Positions 43,440-52,460 of a DNA stretch of 64,000 nucleotides are shown here, piece after piece. Positions within the stretch are counted from its first letter, which is position 1, and each line of letters starts with the position of its first letter. The position numbers and the translations under genes are program-made. This DNA is from DRPG01 sp964655065 (GTDB lineage Bacteria; Myxococcota_A; UBA796; GCA-2862545), in contig CAZZLC010000004.1 of the NCBI GenBank assembly GCA_964655065.1, forward strand, positions 144,531 to 208,530, read 5' to 3'. A model generated the notes under the pieces. The model was given only the letters and a program-made list of their open reading frames with translations. It made no database searches and was not told the origin of the DNA.

Positions 43440-45023
43440 TCACCTCCCGGGAGGCGACGTATCGACGTCGATCGCGTCGAGCCGCCGATCGAGCTCCTCG
43501 GCATCGAGGGTGCCCGCCGCGAAGGCGTCGACGGCGTCCTGAAGCGCGCCGAGCGCGCGTCGGGCCTCGGCACGCCGTCGCTCGAGGGCCGCCGACACGC
43601 GATGGACGCGCTCGGCGACCGCTGCACCGGGCCAGCGCACCTCGCTCGCGAGCACCGTGGCGACGTCGGTGCGGGGCCGGGTCTGCCCGGCGGTGAGCGG
43701 CAGCTGGTCCCGCCAGGTCGGGGTCCGCAGCGCGTGGCAGAGGTAGCCCGGCGAGTGCGAAGCGGTGAGCGCGATCCACTCGGGGGATCCCCCGCAGGAC
43801 CCGGGCAGCTCCGGAAGCCAGGCCACGTTGCCGAGGTTCGGGCGCATGCGTGCGACCAGGACGTCCTGCTCGTGGAGTGCCTGTCGTCGTGACGCCGGGA
43901 CCTCTTCGACGCGCCGAGCCAGCACCTCTCCAGTGGAGCGCACCACGTCGCCGAGATCGACGACCCACTCGGGGTCCTCGAGGGTCCGGCTGGCCCGGGC
44001 CGTGGCCAACGACCCGACGGTCACGACGTCGGCGCGGTCGGTGGTCCGCGAGCGCGGGACCCAGGCGTCCTGCGGTAGCGCTTGCCAGCCCTCGCCACGG
44101 GCGAGCGTCTGGATCTCCTCGCTCGACGTGAGGTGGACCTGCTTGCGGCGAACGTCGTAGCCGGGGTCCCCGACCTCGGCCCACCACGTCGGGCCATCGG
44201 GGGCCTCGCGGCGCTGGAGGACGAGGATGGCGGCGCGTCCCGCCGCCCCGCCAAACGGCCGGAACACCCCCTCGGGCAGGGCCACGATCGCACGCCTCTG
44301 CCAGCGCTCGTCGATGCGGGCTCGAGCTGTGGCAAAGCTCGGGTTCACGAGCACGGACCACGGCAGGACCACCCCGGCGTAGCCACCAGGTCGGACCCAG
44401 GCTTCCATGGCCTCCACGAACAGCTGGTCGGAGAGGACGACGTCCCGATCGCGAGCCGTCTCGTACCGAGCGAGGACCGTTGGATCGTCGATACGGACGG
44501 AAAACGGGGGATTTGCGACGAGCACGTCGCAAGGGGACGCGGGGGCGGTGAACAGGTCCGCACGCTCGACCCTGGCGCGGGCGCCCGACAGCCGCAGCCC
44601 GAGCCGGGCGAGCTCCACCAGTCGCGGGTCGATGTCGAGCCCGCGTACCGTCGCTCCCCGCGCCGCTGCCTCGGCCAGCAGGGCGCCGCTGCCGCAAGCC
44701 GGATCCACGACGATGTCTCCGGGCTCGACGGGGAGCCTGGCGAACAGCAGCTTCGCGATGGGGCCCGGGGTGAAGTACTGACCGTGTCGCCCCTTGAAGA
44801 GGTCGGGGAAGAACCGTTCGTAGGCGAGGCCCACCAGATCGTGGGCTCCCTCTAGCGGCAACTGGGCTGCCACCTCGGTCCCCGGTCCGTCGTGAACCGG
44901 TTCGAGTCCGAGCCTGCACTTCATCCCGGCCACGAGCTCGTCGAACGCCTGGCCACCGGTGAGACCGCGCGCACGGAGTGCCTCCTCGGCTCGTCCCAGC
45001 GCGACCGTGAGCGACGGGCTCAT
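43440..45023 (-). CDS. N6-adenine DNA methyltransferase fused to an HsdS-like target-recognition domain
   Basis: 527 aa. Residues 80-260 are a HsdM-like methyltransferase: GQYFTPGPIAKLL, motif I DPACGSGALL (107-116) and catalytic NPPF (171-174). Residues about 330-465 read like a type I S-subunit recognition domain (VVDLGDVV, DVLVARMRPNLGNVAWLPE, PGYLCHALRTPTWRDQLPL), followed by a coiled-coil (466-505). Thus M and S are on one chain, as in type IIG-like or solitary enzymes, but no nuclease domain or neighbour is visible. ATG 45023 overlaps the YgfZ stop (ATGA). Could be a host regulatory or protective methylase. Confidence 0.78.
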   Translation of the reverse strand: MSPSLTVALGRAEEALRARGLTGGQAFDELVAGMKCRLGLEPVHDGPGTEVAAQLPLEGAHDLVGLAYERFFPDLFKGRHGQYFTPGPIAKLLFARLPVEPGDIVVDPACGSGALLAEAAARGATVRGLDIDPRLVELARLGLRLSGARARVERADLFTAPASPCDVLVANPPFSVRIDDPTVLARYETARDRDVVLSDQLFVEAMEAWVRPGGYAGVVLPWSVLVNPSFATARARIDERWQRRAIVALPEGVFRPFGGAAGRAAILVLQRREAPDGPTWWAEVGDPGYDVRRKQVHLTSSEEIQTLARGEGWQALPQDAWVPRSRTTDRADVVTVGSLATARASRTLEDPEWVVDLGDVVRSTGEVLARRVEEVPASRRQALHEQDVLVARMRPNLGNVAWLPELPGSCGGSPEWIALTASHSPGYLCHALRTPTWRDQLPLTAGQTRPRTDVATVLASEVRWPGAAVAERVHRVSAALERRRAEARRALGALQDAVDAFAAGTLDAEELDRRLDAIDVDTSPPGR

Positions 45024-45967
45024 TCCGAGCTGCTGGCCTCGAGAGCCTCGCGATCGACCGGCAGGGCGAGCACGGTTCCGGAGGCGCCGCCGACCGTCAC
45101 GGTCGCTCCGGGCTCGGCGGCCTGCTTCAGGATCGCGAGCCCCACCGTGGCTCCATCGTCGAGGGGCACCGGACTCGTGAGCTGCCCCACGACCTTGCCC
45201 TGGTGCCGGACCTCGCGGTCGTCGGCGACGGTTCCGCGGAGCCGCACCGCCCGCAGCTGTCGCTTGACCTGGCCCATCACGTCGATGCGGTTGATCGACT
45301 CCTGGCCGAGGTAGCAGCCCTTGTCGAAGGAGAGCACGACCTCCCGGAGGCCGAGCTCGTGGGGAAGCGCCTTGGGTCCAGTGTCGTCGGGGTGGGCGAC
45401 GTGCCCGGCGAGAACGCGAACGAGCTCGAAGTCGTCGACGGACCAGGGCTCGGCGTCGAGGGCCTCGAGCGGTCCGGAGTCGCGCATCGCGAGGCCGAGC
45501 CCGCCCTCTCGGCGTGGTCCCAGTGCCTGCCACCAGACGAAGCCCCGATCGTCGGCCACGAAGTGACCTGGCTCGGGCACGGAAAGCCCTGCGCTGGCGA
45601 CCGCTGCGGCGGCGGACGGTCCGAACACGAGGTGGGTCGAGAGCTCGGTCGTGGGCGTCATCTCGACGTCATCGAACACGATGTACTTCTCGAAGCGCTC
45701 GAGGAAGGCGGCCTCGGTGAGCCCCTCGACGAAGGCGAGGAAGCTCTCGTCGGTCTCGCAGAGCAGGTCGAGGAACCCCTGGACCCGGCCCCGATCGTCG
45801 GTGAGCGCGTGGCGGTTGGCTCCGCCAGGCCCGAGATCGCGGACGTTGTTCGTGAACATGTTGTTGGCGAATCGGCGGGCGTCGGGTCCGGCGAGGCGAA
45901 TCGCCCTCACCGGGCGCTCGACGACGCCGGCGCGCTTCTCGAGGCGAGCGAGCTGGTCAGTCTTCAT
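45020..45967 (-). CDS. ygfZ: YgfZ/GcvT-like folate-binding protein, Fe-S cluster repair
   Basis: 315 aa. The KGCYLGQE signature of YgfZ (about residue 215) distinguishes it from GcvT. RALTDDRGRVQG-type folate-binding segment near 50. YgfZ helps maintain Fe-S enzymes under oxidative stress in a folate-dependent manner. ATG 45967 overlaps the Pro-rich protein stop by 11 bases. Confident family call. Confidence 0.87.
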   Translation of the reverse strand: MKTDQLARLEKRAGVVERPVRAIRLAGPDARRFANNMFTNNVRDLGPGGANRHALTDDRGRVQGFLDLLCETDESFLAFVEGLTEAAFLERFEKYIVFDDVEMTPTTELSTHLVFGPSAAAAVASAGLSVPEPGHFVADDRGFVWWQALGPRREGGLGLAMRDSGPLEALDAEPWSVDDFELVRVLAGHVAHPDDTGPKALPHELGLREVVLSFDKGCYLGQESINRIDVMGQVKRQLRAVRLRGTVADDREVRHQGKVVGQLTSPVPLDDGATVGLAILKQAAEPGATVTVGGASGTVLALPVDREALEASSSE

Positions 45968-46382
45968 CGTCTTCGAAGGAGATGATGGTGGGGGTGGTCC
46001 GTCGGCGAGGCGGCGGCGGAGCGTCCATGGGCGATGCGGGTGGCGATGGGGTCGTGTTGCTCGGCGGGGGGGGCGGCGAGGACCGCGGCGGGGGCGGTGC
46101 ACTGGGCAGCGTGCCCGACGGCGGAGAGACGACGGTCGACATGGCGTCTTCGTCGAAGAGATCGGGATCGTCGTCCGGAGGATCGGGCACCGGCTCGGCG
46201 AACTCCTTGAGTACCGTGGGCTGCATCGACACGCGCGCGGACCGCGCCGACGGTGCCGGCTCGGAGGGCGCGGAGTTCGCCGGGTTCTGCGCCCAGAAGA
46301 ACACCACCGCCGCCAGGATGACGATGGCGAGCCCGATGCAGGTCAGCCCGCCGCACAGCAGACTGCCGACCAAGAACTCCAT
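45957..46382 (-). CDS. Membrane protein with Pro-rich cytoplasmic tail
   Basis: 141 aa. One N-terminal transmembrane helix (MEFLVGSLLCGGLTCIGLAI, then VILAAVVFFWA), then an almost wholly Pro/Ser/Ala-rich tail with an acidic end (SFEDDED). ATG 46382 has GGGAG five bases upstream. No function recognised. Coupled to ygfZ. Confidence 0.6.
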   Translation of the reverse strand: MEFLVGSLLCGGLTCIGLAIVILAAVVFFWAQNPANSAPSEPAPSARSARVSMQPTVLKEFAEPVPDPPDDDPDLFDEDAMSTVVSPPSGTLPSAPPPPRSSPPPPPSNTTPSPPASPMDAPPPPRRRTTPTIISFEDDED

Positions 46383-46408
46383 GCCGGCTCCCAAGTTGCG
46401 CGTCCATT

Positions 46409-46429
46409 GAGGGGCCCTACGGCTCCCTC
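46409..46429. other. Short hairpin between the Pro-rich protein and the FtsB-like gene
   Basis: GAGGGGCC (46409-46416), loop CTAC, GGC-T-CCCTC (46421-46429): eight base pairs with one bulged T. It lies 27 bases upstream of the Pro-rich gene start. No T-run, so a terminator is doubtful; the remaining 200 bases to 46619 contain no convincing gene. Confidence 0.35.
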
Positions 46430-46619
46430 ACCCGTCTTATGGCCTCCATCGCAGATTGCGACACGTCACGACGCGGCGGACCTCGCCGACCCGCTCCGGC
46501 GGGGCGCCCCCCTCGACGAACACCGTCTTGGGATCCCGCTCGCCCGCCGAGGTGAGGCGGCCGGATCGCTGGGTCTTCGCCTCGACCCTTCGGGCCAGCG
46601 CGGCGCGAGCAGGCAGGAA

Positions 46620-46913
46620 CTATGGATCGTCGAACCGAATGACCAAGGTGCCGGGCCGTGCCAGCTGCAGCTCGTCGGCCACCATGCGCTCTCGGGCCTC
46701 GGGACTGCGGTCCAGCACGCGGAGCTCGCGGAGCAGACGCTGGTTGTCGCGGTCGATCCTGGCGAGCTCCGCCTGGGCCGTCGCCACGCGGTCGCGGAGC
46801 TGGTCCCGCGCCTCCATGCCGTCACGTCCCCACATCGCGGACGCGGTGAGCACCACCAGGACCCCGGCGGGGAGTACACGGAACATCAACAATGACGGGA
46901 GTGGATGCCTCAC
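46620..46913 (-). CDS. FtsB/DivIC-like septum formation protein
   Basis: Up to 97 aa. A short N-terminal transmembrane helix (MFRVLPAGVLVVLTASAMWG) is followed by a leucine-zipper-like coiled coil (QLRDRVATAQAELARIDRDN, then QRLLRELRVLD) and a C-terminal region, the plan of FtsB/DivIC. These link FtsQ and FtsL in the divisome. Start uncertain: GTG 46913 or ATG 46886, neither with a clear ribosome site. Confidence 0.75.
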   Translation of the reverse strand: MRHPLPSLLMFRVLPAGVLVVLTASAMWGRDGMEARDQLRDRVATAQAELARIDRDNQRLLRELRVLDRSPEARERMVADELQLARPGTLVIRFDDP

Positions 46914-46968
46914 GGTCTGGAGCGTATCCGACCAGGAGGGAGACGAGCGCTCGCATTGGATGCGGCGC

Positions 46969-47385
46969 TCACTCGTCGTCGTTGGCCGCCGCCTCGGTGG
47001 CGATCGCGAGGCGCGAAAGCCCCAGGCTCTTGGCGCGATCCATCACCGTGACCACGCGGCCGTGGGACACTCCGGTGTCTGCCTTGATGACGACCAGGGT
47101 CTCCGGCGCCTGCTCGGCACGCGTACGGAGCCGCGTCGTCAGCTCTTCGAGAGAGACGGCCTCGTCGTCGACGTAGATCTCGTCGTCGAGCGTCATCCAG
47201 ATGTTCAGATCCTGCTTGTCGGAGAGGACGGTCTGCGGGCTCGAGCGAGGCAGGTCCACCTGGAGGCCCGGCGTCTCGATGAAGTTCGTCGAGACCATGA
47301 AGAACAGAACGAGCTGGAACACGACGTCGATCATGGGTGTGACGTCGATGGTGGGGTCGGGGCGTCGCGAGGTGACGAACCTCAT
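46969..47385 (-). CDS. ExbD/TolR family protein
   Basis: 138 aa. One transmembrane helix with the key Asp (TPMIDVVFQLVLFFMV), then a periplasmic domain (LVVIKADTGVSHGRVVTVMD). With ExbB/TolQ it forms a proton-driven motor that powers TonB-dependent transport or outer-membrane stability. The ATG overlaps the upstream stop (ATGA). Confidence 0.9.
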   Translation of the reverse strand: MRFVTSRRPDPTIDVTPMIDVVFQLVLFFMVSTNFIETPGLQVDLPRSSPQTVLSDKQDLNIWMTLDDEIYVDDEAVSLEELTTRLRTRAEQAPETLVVIKADTGVSHGRVVTVMDRAKSLGLSRLAIATEAAANDDE

Positions 47386-48029
47386 GCGGCGGGCTCCTCC
47401 GCCGTCGGCTGGTGAGCGAGCTGGTTGACGATGCCGAGCGAGACCTCCTCGAGGTCGATCACCAGGGCATCGACTCTCGCGAGCACGTAGCGGTTGGCGA
47501 CCAGGGACGGGATGCCGACCGAGAGCCCCGCGAACGTGGTGATCAGCGCCTGGGAGATTCCACCCGCCAGGGAGCCCACGTTGCCTGCGCCCTCCGCCTC
47601 GATGGCCTGGAACGTCAAGATCATGCCGCCGACGGTGCCGAGCAGCCCGAGCAGCGGCGCGATCGAGGCGATGGTGCCTAGAACGGGCACGAACCGCTCG
47701 AGCTCCGCCGCCTCGCGGCGTCCGATTTCCTCGACGCGCTCCTTGATCTCGGCCCGTGGCGCGTCGCGGTCGAGCAGGGCGACCTCGAGGATGCGCGAGA
47801 TGGCCGAGGGGACCTTTCGGCAGAGGGTCACCGCGTCCTCGAACCGTCGCTGGCGGATGAGCTCGATCACCTCGACGACGACCGAGCGCGGCACCACCTG
47901 GGACCGGCGTAGCGTCCAGAGTCGCTCGATGAGCGTCGCGGCGGCGACCACGGAGCAGATCCCGATCGGGACCATGACGGGTCCCCCGGCAACCAGCGTG
48001 TCGAGCATGGACGAGACGGCTTCGAGCAA
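47382..48029 (-). CDS. ExbB/TolQ family proton channel protein
   Basis: 215 aa. Three hydrophobic segments: residues about 12-36 (VMVPIGICSVVAAATLIERL), and two in the MotA/TolQ/ExbB region (FVPVLGTIASIAPLLGLLGT; GISQALITTFAGLSVGIPSL). Pairs with the following ExbD gene. Start TTG 48029, four bases after GGAGG; ATG 48008 would remove seven residues. Divergent from the sigma gene. Confidence 0.88.
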   Translation of the reverse strand: MLEAVSSMLDTLVAGGPVMVPIGICSVVAAATLIERLWTLRRSQVVPRSVVVEVIELIRQRRFEDAVTLCRKVPSAISRILEVALLDRDAPRAEIKERVEEIGRREAAELERFVPVLGTIASIAPLLGLLGTVGGMILTFQAIEAEGAGNVGSLAGGISQALITTFAGLSVGIPSLVANRYVLARVDALVIDLEEVSLGIVNQLAHQPTAEEPAA

Positions 48030-48104
48030 CGGACCTCCCTCTGCCACTCCTCCGGGACTGTATCCTCTGCCCCCGCCGTCTGGCCCGCCAGGATGCGCCC
48101 AACA

Positions 48105-48178
48105 TCGGACACATTGGGCTGTCCGAGAATCTCGGACAACGTCCGAAGACACCAGGCCCCGATTCCAGGATTCGGACA
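48105..48178 (+). promoter_or_regulatory. Cluster of TCGGACA half-sites: putative enhancer-binding-protein sites
   Basis: TCGGACA at 48105-48111, 48132-48138 and 48172-48178; TGTCCGA at 48120-48126; GTCCGA at 48141-48146. Within it, TGTCCGAGA-A-TCTCGGACA (48120-48138) is a perfect 9-base inverted repeat and TCGGAC-AAC-GTCCGA (48132-48146) a second palindrome. A sixth TCGGACA lies at 48260-48266. The cluster is about 50-125 bases upstream of the sigma-54 promoter, the position of an upstream activating sequence. Confidence 0.6.
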
Positions 48179-48229
48179 CGGCTGCCGCGATTGGGCGAAT
48201 CCCCAACGGTCAAAGGCCATTCCTCGCCG

Positions 48230-48245
48230 TGGCACGAGTCTTGAA
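48230..48245 (+). promoter_or_regulatory. Sigma-54 (-24/-12) promoter of the sigma factor gene
   Basis: TGGCACG-AGTC-TTGAA matches the RpoN consensus TGGCACG-N4-TTGCA (one mismatch in the -12 GC). GG at 48231-48232 and the -12 dinucleotide at 48243-48244 are ten bases apart, the required spacing. Predicted start near 48256, 42 bases before the ATG. RpoN itself is encoded 12 kb away in this window. Confidence 0.7.
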
Positions 48246-48297
48246 GCTCCACCCGCTCGTCGGACACCCGGCTTGCCGGGAGGTCGAGGGAGGGAAC

Positions 48298-49164
48298 ATG
48301 GTAGCCGCAGCTGCAAAGGATCCGCAGATCGAACGTGGCCCCTTGCTGAATCGCTACCTCAAGGCGATGGGGCGGATTCCGCTGCTCAAGGCCGCAGACG
48401 AGGTCGCGGTGGCCCAGCGCATCGAGGCCGGAGGCCGGGACGGACTGGTCGCCAAGGACGAGCTCATCCGGGCGAATCTGCGCCTCGTGGTGTCGATCGC
48501 GAAGCAGTACACGTACCGCGGACTGCCGCTCGCCGATCTTGTCCAGGAAGGCAACATCGGGCTCATGAAGGCGGTCGAGAAGTTCGACTACAAGCGCGGC
48601 TTCAAGTTCTCGACCTACGCCTCGTGGTGGATCCGGCAGGCCATCGTCCGCGCCATCGAGTCGCAGATCCGCACCATCCGCGTGCCCATCTACAAGCTCG
48701 AGGTGGTCAACCGCGTCCACCAGACGCAGAAGCTCCTGTACCAGCGGACCGGCCGCGAGCCTACGAGCACCGAGATCGCGACGGAGCTCGAGCTCGAGGT
48801 CGAGGAGGTCGAGGAGCTGTTGCGGATCACGCGAGAGCCCACGAGCCTCGATGCAAAGGTGAGCGAAGACTCCGAGACCACCATCTTGGAGTTCGTCCCC
48901 AACCCCGACGCTCCGGTACCCTCCGAGCGCCGCGACCGGGCGGACCTCTGCGACCAGATCGACGACGTGCTGGCGACCCTCGGACCTCGCGAGGAGAAGG
49001 TGATCCGCATGCGCTTCGGCATCGGCGAGCCCACCCAGTACAGCCTCGAGGAGATCGGGTCGCGCTTCTCGCTGACCCGCGAGCGCATTCGTCAGATCGA
49101 GATCAAGGCGCTCCGCAAGCTGCGTCACGCGAAGCGCCGATGTCAGCTGGATGCCGTCCGCTGA
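48298..49164 (+). CDS. RpoD-family (group 2, RpoS-like) sigma factor
   Basis: 288 aa. Regions 1.2 (LLNRYLKAMGRIPLLKAADE), 2 (RANLRLVVSIAKQYTYRGLP; WWIRQAIVRAIESQ), 3, and 4 (HTH SLEEIGSRFSLTRERIRQIE) are complete; region 1.1 is absent, as in alternative group 2 sigma factors. ATG 48298 has GGAGGGAAC upstream. Its promoter appears to be of the sigma-54 type with upstream repeats, so it may be made in response to a specific signal. Convergent with gcvP, ending two bases before it. Confidence 0.9.
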   Translation: MVAAAAKDPQIERGPLLNRYLKAMGRIPLLKAADEVAVAQRIEAGGRDGLVAKDELIRANLRLVVSIAKQYTYRGLPLADLVQEGNIGLMKAVEKFDYKRGFKFSTYASWWIRQAIVRAIESQIRTIRVPIYKLEVVNRVHQTQKLLYQRTGREPTSTEIATELELEVEEVEELLRITREPTSLDAKVSEDSETTILEFVPNPDAPVPSERRDRADLCDQIDDVLATLGPREEKVIRMRFGIGEPTQYSLEEIGSRFSLTRERIRQIEIKALRKLRHAKRRCQLDAVR

Positions 49165-49165
49165 T

Positions 49166-52012
49166 TCACTCTCGCGGCCACGCCTCGCAGGTGCAGGCCA
49201 GGTTGCGGTCTCCGTAAGCCTGGTCGATTCGCCCGACGGGCGGCCACGCCTTGTGCGTGAGCGTCCACGGGGCAGGGAACGCCGCAGTGCGCCGGTCGTA
49301 GGCGCGATCCCAGTCGTCGCGCGTCACGTCGAGCGCCGTGTGCGGGGCGTGCCTGAGGGGACTGTCTTCGAGGGCCACGCGCTCCTCTTCGATGTCGCGG
49401 ATCTCCTGACGGATCGCGATCATCGCGTCACAGAAGCGGTCCAGCTCGGCCTTGCTCTCGCTCTCGGTCGGCTCGACCATCAGGGTGCCGACCACGGGCC
49501 ACGACATGGTGGGCGCGTGGAAGCCGTAGTCCACCAGTCGCTTGGCCACGTCGTCGACCTGCACTCCGACTGCCTTGAACGACCGGAGGTCGAGGATGCA
49601 CTCGTGGGCTACCCGGCCGTTGGTCCCGCGATAGAGGACGGGGAAGTGTCCATCGAGCCGCTTGGCGACGTAGTTGGCGTTGAGGATCGCCACCTGCGAT
49701 GCGCGTCGGAGCCCCTCACCGCCGAGCATCCGGATGTAGGCCCAGGAGATGGGGAGGATGGAGGGCGATCCCCAGGGAGCCGCAGAGACGGGGCCGAGCG
49801 CCTCGTTGGACTCGTTCGGCGAGACGACGGGGTGAGAGGGCAGGAACGGTGCGAGGTGCGCCCGGACGCCGATCGGACCCATGCCCGGCCCACCGCCCCC
49901 GTGGGGGATGCAGAAGGTCTTGTGCAGGTTGAGGTGGCACACGTCGGCGCCGAAGGTGCCGGGCTTGCACAGCCCGACCATGGCGTTCATGTTGGCGCCG
50001 TCCATGTAGACCTGCCCGCCGTACCCGTGGACGATCTCGCAGACCTCCTTGATCCGCGCCTCGAACACGCCGTGCGTGGAGGGGTAGGTGACCATGAGCG
50101 CGCCGAGCGCGTCCGCGTGCTTCTCGGCCTTGGCCTTCAGGTCGTCGACGTCGATGTTGCCATCCTCGTCGCAGGCCACGGGGACCACCGTCATGCCGGC
50201 CATCACCGCGCTGGCGGGGTTGGTGCCGTGGGCGGAGGTCGGGATGAGGCAGACATTGCGCTGGTCGACCTCTCCGCGGCTCGCGTGCCACGCCCGAATC
50301 ACGAGGAGTCCGGTGTACTCACCCTGGGCGCCCGCGTTGGGCTGGAGGCTGACCGCGTCGAAGCCCGTGATGGTGGCGAGCCAGCTCTCGAGCTCACCGA
50401 AGAGCGTCGCGTAGCCGCGAGCCTGGTCCCTCGGGACAAAGGGGTGGAGCGCTCCGAAGCCCGGCCACGTCACGGGGACCATCTCGGTGGTCGCGTTGAG
50501 CTTCATCGTGCAGGACCCGAGCGGGATCATCGACGTGTCGAGCGCGATGTCGCGGGTCTGCAGCCGGTGGAGGTAGCGCAGCATCTCCGTCTCGCTGCGG
50601 TGCTCGTGGAACACGGGCTCGGTGAGGAAGGTCGAGGTCCGGCGTAGCGCCTCGGAAACCGAGTCGTCGGCGGTCGAGATCCGCTCCTCCACGCTGCCCG
50701 GCGCGCCGAACACCTCGAGGAGGTCGGCGAGATCCTCCTCGGTGACCGTCTCGTCGAGGGCGACGACCACGGCGGTGTCGGAGAGCCGACGCAGGTTCAC
50801 GAACCTGGCGTGGGCTCGGGCGATCACCGCGTCGGCGTCCGGCACCTCGATGCGCACGGTGTCGAAGAACGCGTCGTCGCCCACCTCGTGCCCGGCGGCC
50901 CGAGCGCCGTCGGCAAGCGCCCTGGCGAATCCGTGGACGCGCCGAGCCATGCGGACGAGGCCCTCGGGACCGTGCCACACCGCATACAGTCCGGCCATGA
51001 CGGCGAGCAGGACCTGGGCGGTGCAGATGTTGCTCGTCGCGCGCTGTCGACGGATGTGCTGCTCGCGCGTCTGCAGCGCGAGGCGCAGCGCGGGATTGCC
51101 GTGGACGTCCTTGCTCACGCCGACCATTCGGCCGGGAAGCTGCCGCGCCGCGTCCGTGCGCACGCCGATGAAGCCGGCGTGCGGGCCACCGTAGCCGAGC
51201 GGCACCCCGAAGCGCTGAGCCGAGCCGACCACGATGTCCACACCCATCTCTCCGGGTGGCCTGAACAGGGTCAGCGCGAGGAGGTCGCTGGTGGCGGTGA
51301 CCAAGGCCCCCGCCTCGTGCGCGCGGGTGACGATATCGGTGAGGTCGTGCATCGTGCCGTCGGTGTGCGGGTAGGCGGCGAGGAGCCCGAACACTGGCGT
51401 GACGCTGTGGTCGAGTTCCTCGACCTTGCCCGTGACGATCTCGATGCCGAGGGGCTCGGCGCGCGTGCGAATCAGCGCGATCGTCTGCGGATGAACCCGC
51501 TCGTCCACGAAGTAGGTGTGGCCCTTCTGGCGGGAGAGCCGCCAGGACATCGTCATGGCCTCCGCGGCGGCGGTGGCTTCGTCGAGGAGGCTCGCGTTCG
51601 CGATCTCCATGCCCGTGAGCTCCGTGATCACGGTCTGGAACACGAGCAGGGCCTCGAGCCGACCCTGGCTGATCTCGGGCTGGTAGGGCGTGTAAGCCGT
51701 GTACCATCCGGGGTTCTCGAGCACGTTGCGGAGCAGCACGGGCGGAGTGTGGGTGCCGTGGTAACCCATGCCGAGGTAGCTGCGGTAGAGCTCGTTGTCG
51801 TCCGCGCGCTCTCGGAGCTCGGTCGTGCAGGCGACCTCGCTGGTCGGCGTGGGGAGGTCCGAGAGGTCCTCGTCGCGGATCGACTCGGGAACCGTCTGCG
51901 CGATCAGGTCCTCGAGCGTGTCCGCCCCCACCGCCTCGAGCATCTGCCCGATCTCGGTGGGGGAGGGACCGATGTGACGATCGACGAACGCGTCGGTCGG
52001 TGGAAGTGGCAT
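49166..52012 (-). CDS. gcvP: Glycine dehydrogenase (decarboxylating), single-chain P-protein
   Basis: 948 aa, the one-chain form. PLP lysine K698 in NLHKTFCIPHGGGGPG, TSAHGTNPASAVMAGM, and two related halves. It decarboxylates glycine and passes aminomethyl to GcvH. Last gene of fmdB-folD-gcvT-gcvH-gcvP. ATG 52012 lies 77 bases after the gcvH stop. Confidence 0.97.
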   Translation of the reverse strand: MPLPPTDAFVDRHIGPSPTEIGQMLEAVGADTLEDLIAQTVPESIRDEDLSDLPTPTSEVACTTELRERADDNELYRSYLGMGYHGTHTPPVLLRNVLENPGWYTAYTPYQPEISQGRLEALLVFQTVITELTGMEIANASLLDEATAAAEAMTMSWRLSRQKGHTYFVDERVHPQTIALIRTRAEPLGIEIVTGKVEELDHSVTPVFGLLAAYPHTDGTMHDLTDIVTRAHEAGALVTATSDLLALTLFRPPGEMGVDIVVGSAQRFGVPLGYGGPHAGFIGVRTDAARQLPGRMVGVSKDVHGNPALRLALQTREQHIRRQRATSNICTAQVLLAVMAGLYAVWHGPEGLVRMARRVHGFARALADGARAAGHEVGDDAFFDTVRIEVPDADAVIARAHARFVNLRRLSDTAVVVALDETVTEEDLADLLEVFGAPGSVEERISTADDSVSEALRRTSTFLTEPVFHEHRSETEMLRYLHRLQTRDIALDTSMIPLGSCTMKLNATTEMVPVTWPGFGALHPFVPRDQARGYATLFGELESWLATITGFDAVSLQPNAGAQGEYTGLLVIRAWHASRGEVDQRNVCLIPTSAHGTNPASAVMAGMTVVPVACDEDGNIDVDDLKAKAEKHADALGALMVTYPSTHGVFEARIKEVCEIVHGYGGQVYMDGANMNAMVGLCKPGTFGADVCHLNLHKTFCIPHGGGGPGMGPIGVRAHLAPFLPSHPVVSPNESNEALGPVSAAPWGSPSILPISWAYIRMLGGEGLRRASQVAILNANYVAKRLDGHFPVLYRGTNGRVAHECILDLRSFKAVGVQVDDVAKRLVDYGFHAPTMSWPVVGTLMVEPTESESKAELDRFCDAMIAIRQEIRDIEEERVALEDSPLRHAPHTALDVTRDDWDRAYDRRTAAFPAPWTLTHKAWPPVGRIDQAYGDRNLACTCEAWPRE

Positions 52013-52088
52013 GCAGGTCTCCTGCGGTCGAGCCGGTCGCGTAACCTCCCGCCTCCGGTTCGGACTGCTGGCCGATGTTGCAGGCCGA

Positions 52089-52460
52089 TCAGCCGATCTT
52101 GGCCTGGTAGGCCTCCGCGGTCATCAGCGACTCGTAGTCGGCCTCGGGGGCCTCGATCTTGTAGATCCAGTTGCCGTAGGGGTCGCTGTTGATCGCCTCG
52201 GGTCCATCGGCGAGCGCCGCGTTCACCTCGGCGATGGTCCCGGCGAGCGGGGCGTAGATCTCGGCCACGGCCTTGACCGACTCGACCTCGCAGACCACGT
52301 CGCCCTCGGCGACGGTGGCGCCCACCTCGGGGGGCTCGAAGTGCACGAGCTCTCCGAGCTGGTCCTGCGCGAAGTCGGTGATGCCGACGACGTAGGTGGT
52401 GCCTTCCTTCCGGACCCACTCGTCGTGGGAGGTGTACCGGAGATCGTTCGGAATGTTCAC
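52089..52460 (-). CDS. gcvH: Glycine cleavage system H protein
   Basis: 123 aa. Lipoyl-lysine motif VESVKAVAEIYAP (K64). GTG 52460 overlaps the gcvT stop (GTGA) and has GGAGG four bases upstream. Carries the aminomethyl group between GcvP and GcvT. Confidence 0.96.
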   Translation of the reverse strand: MNIPNDLRYTSHDEWVRKEGTTYVVGITDFAQDQLGELVHFEPPEVGATVAEGDVVCEVESVKAVAEIYAPLAGTIAEVNAALADGPEAINSDPYGNWIYKIEAPEADYESLMTAEAYQAKIG

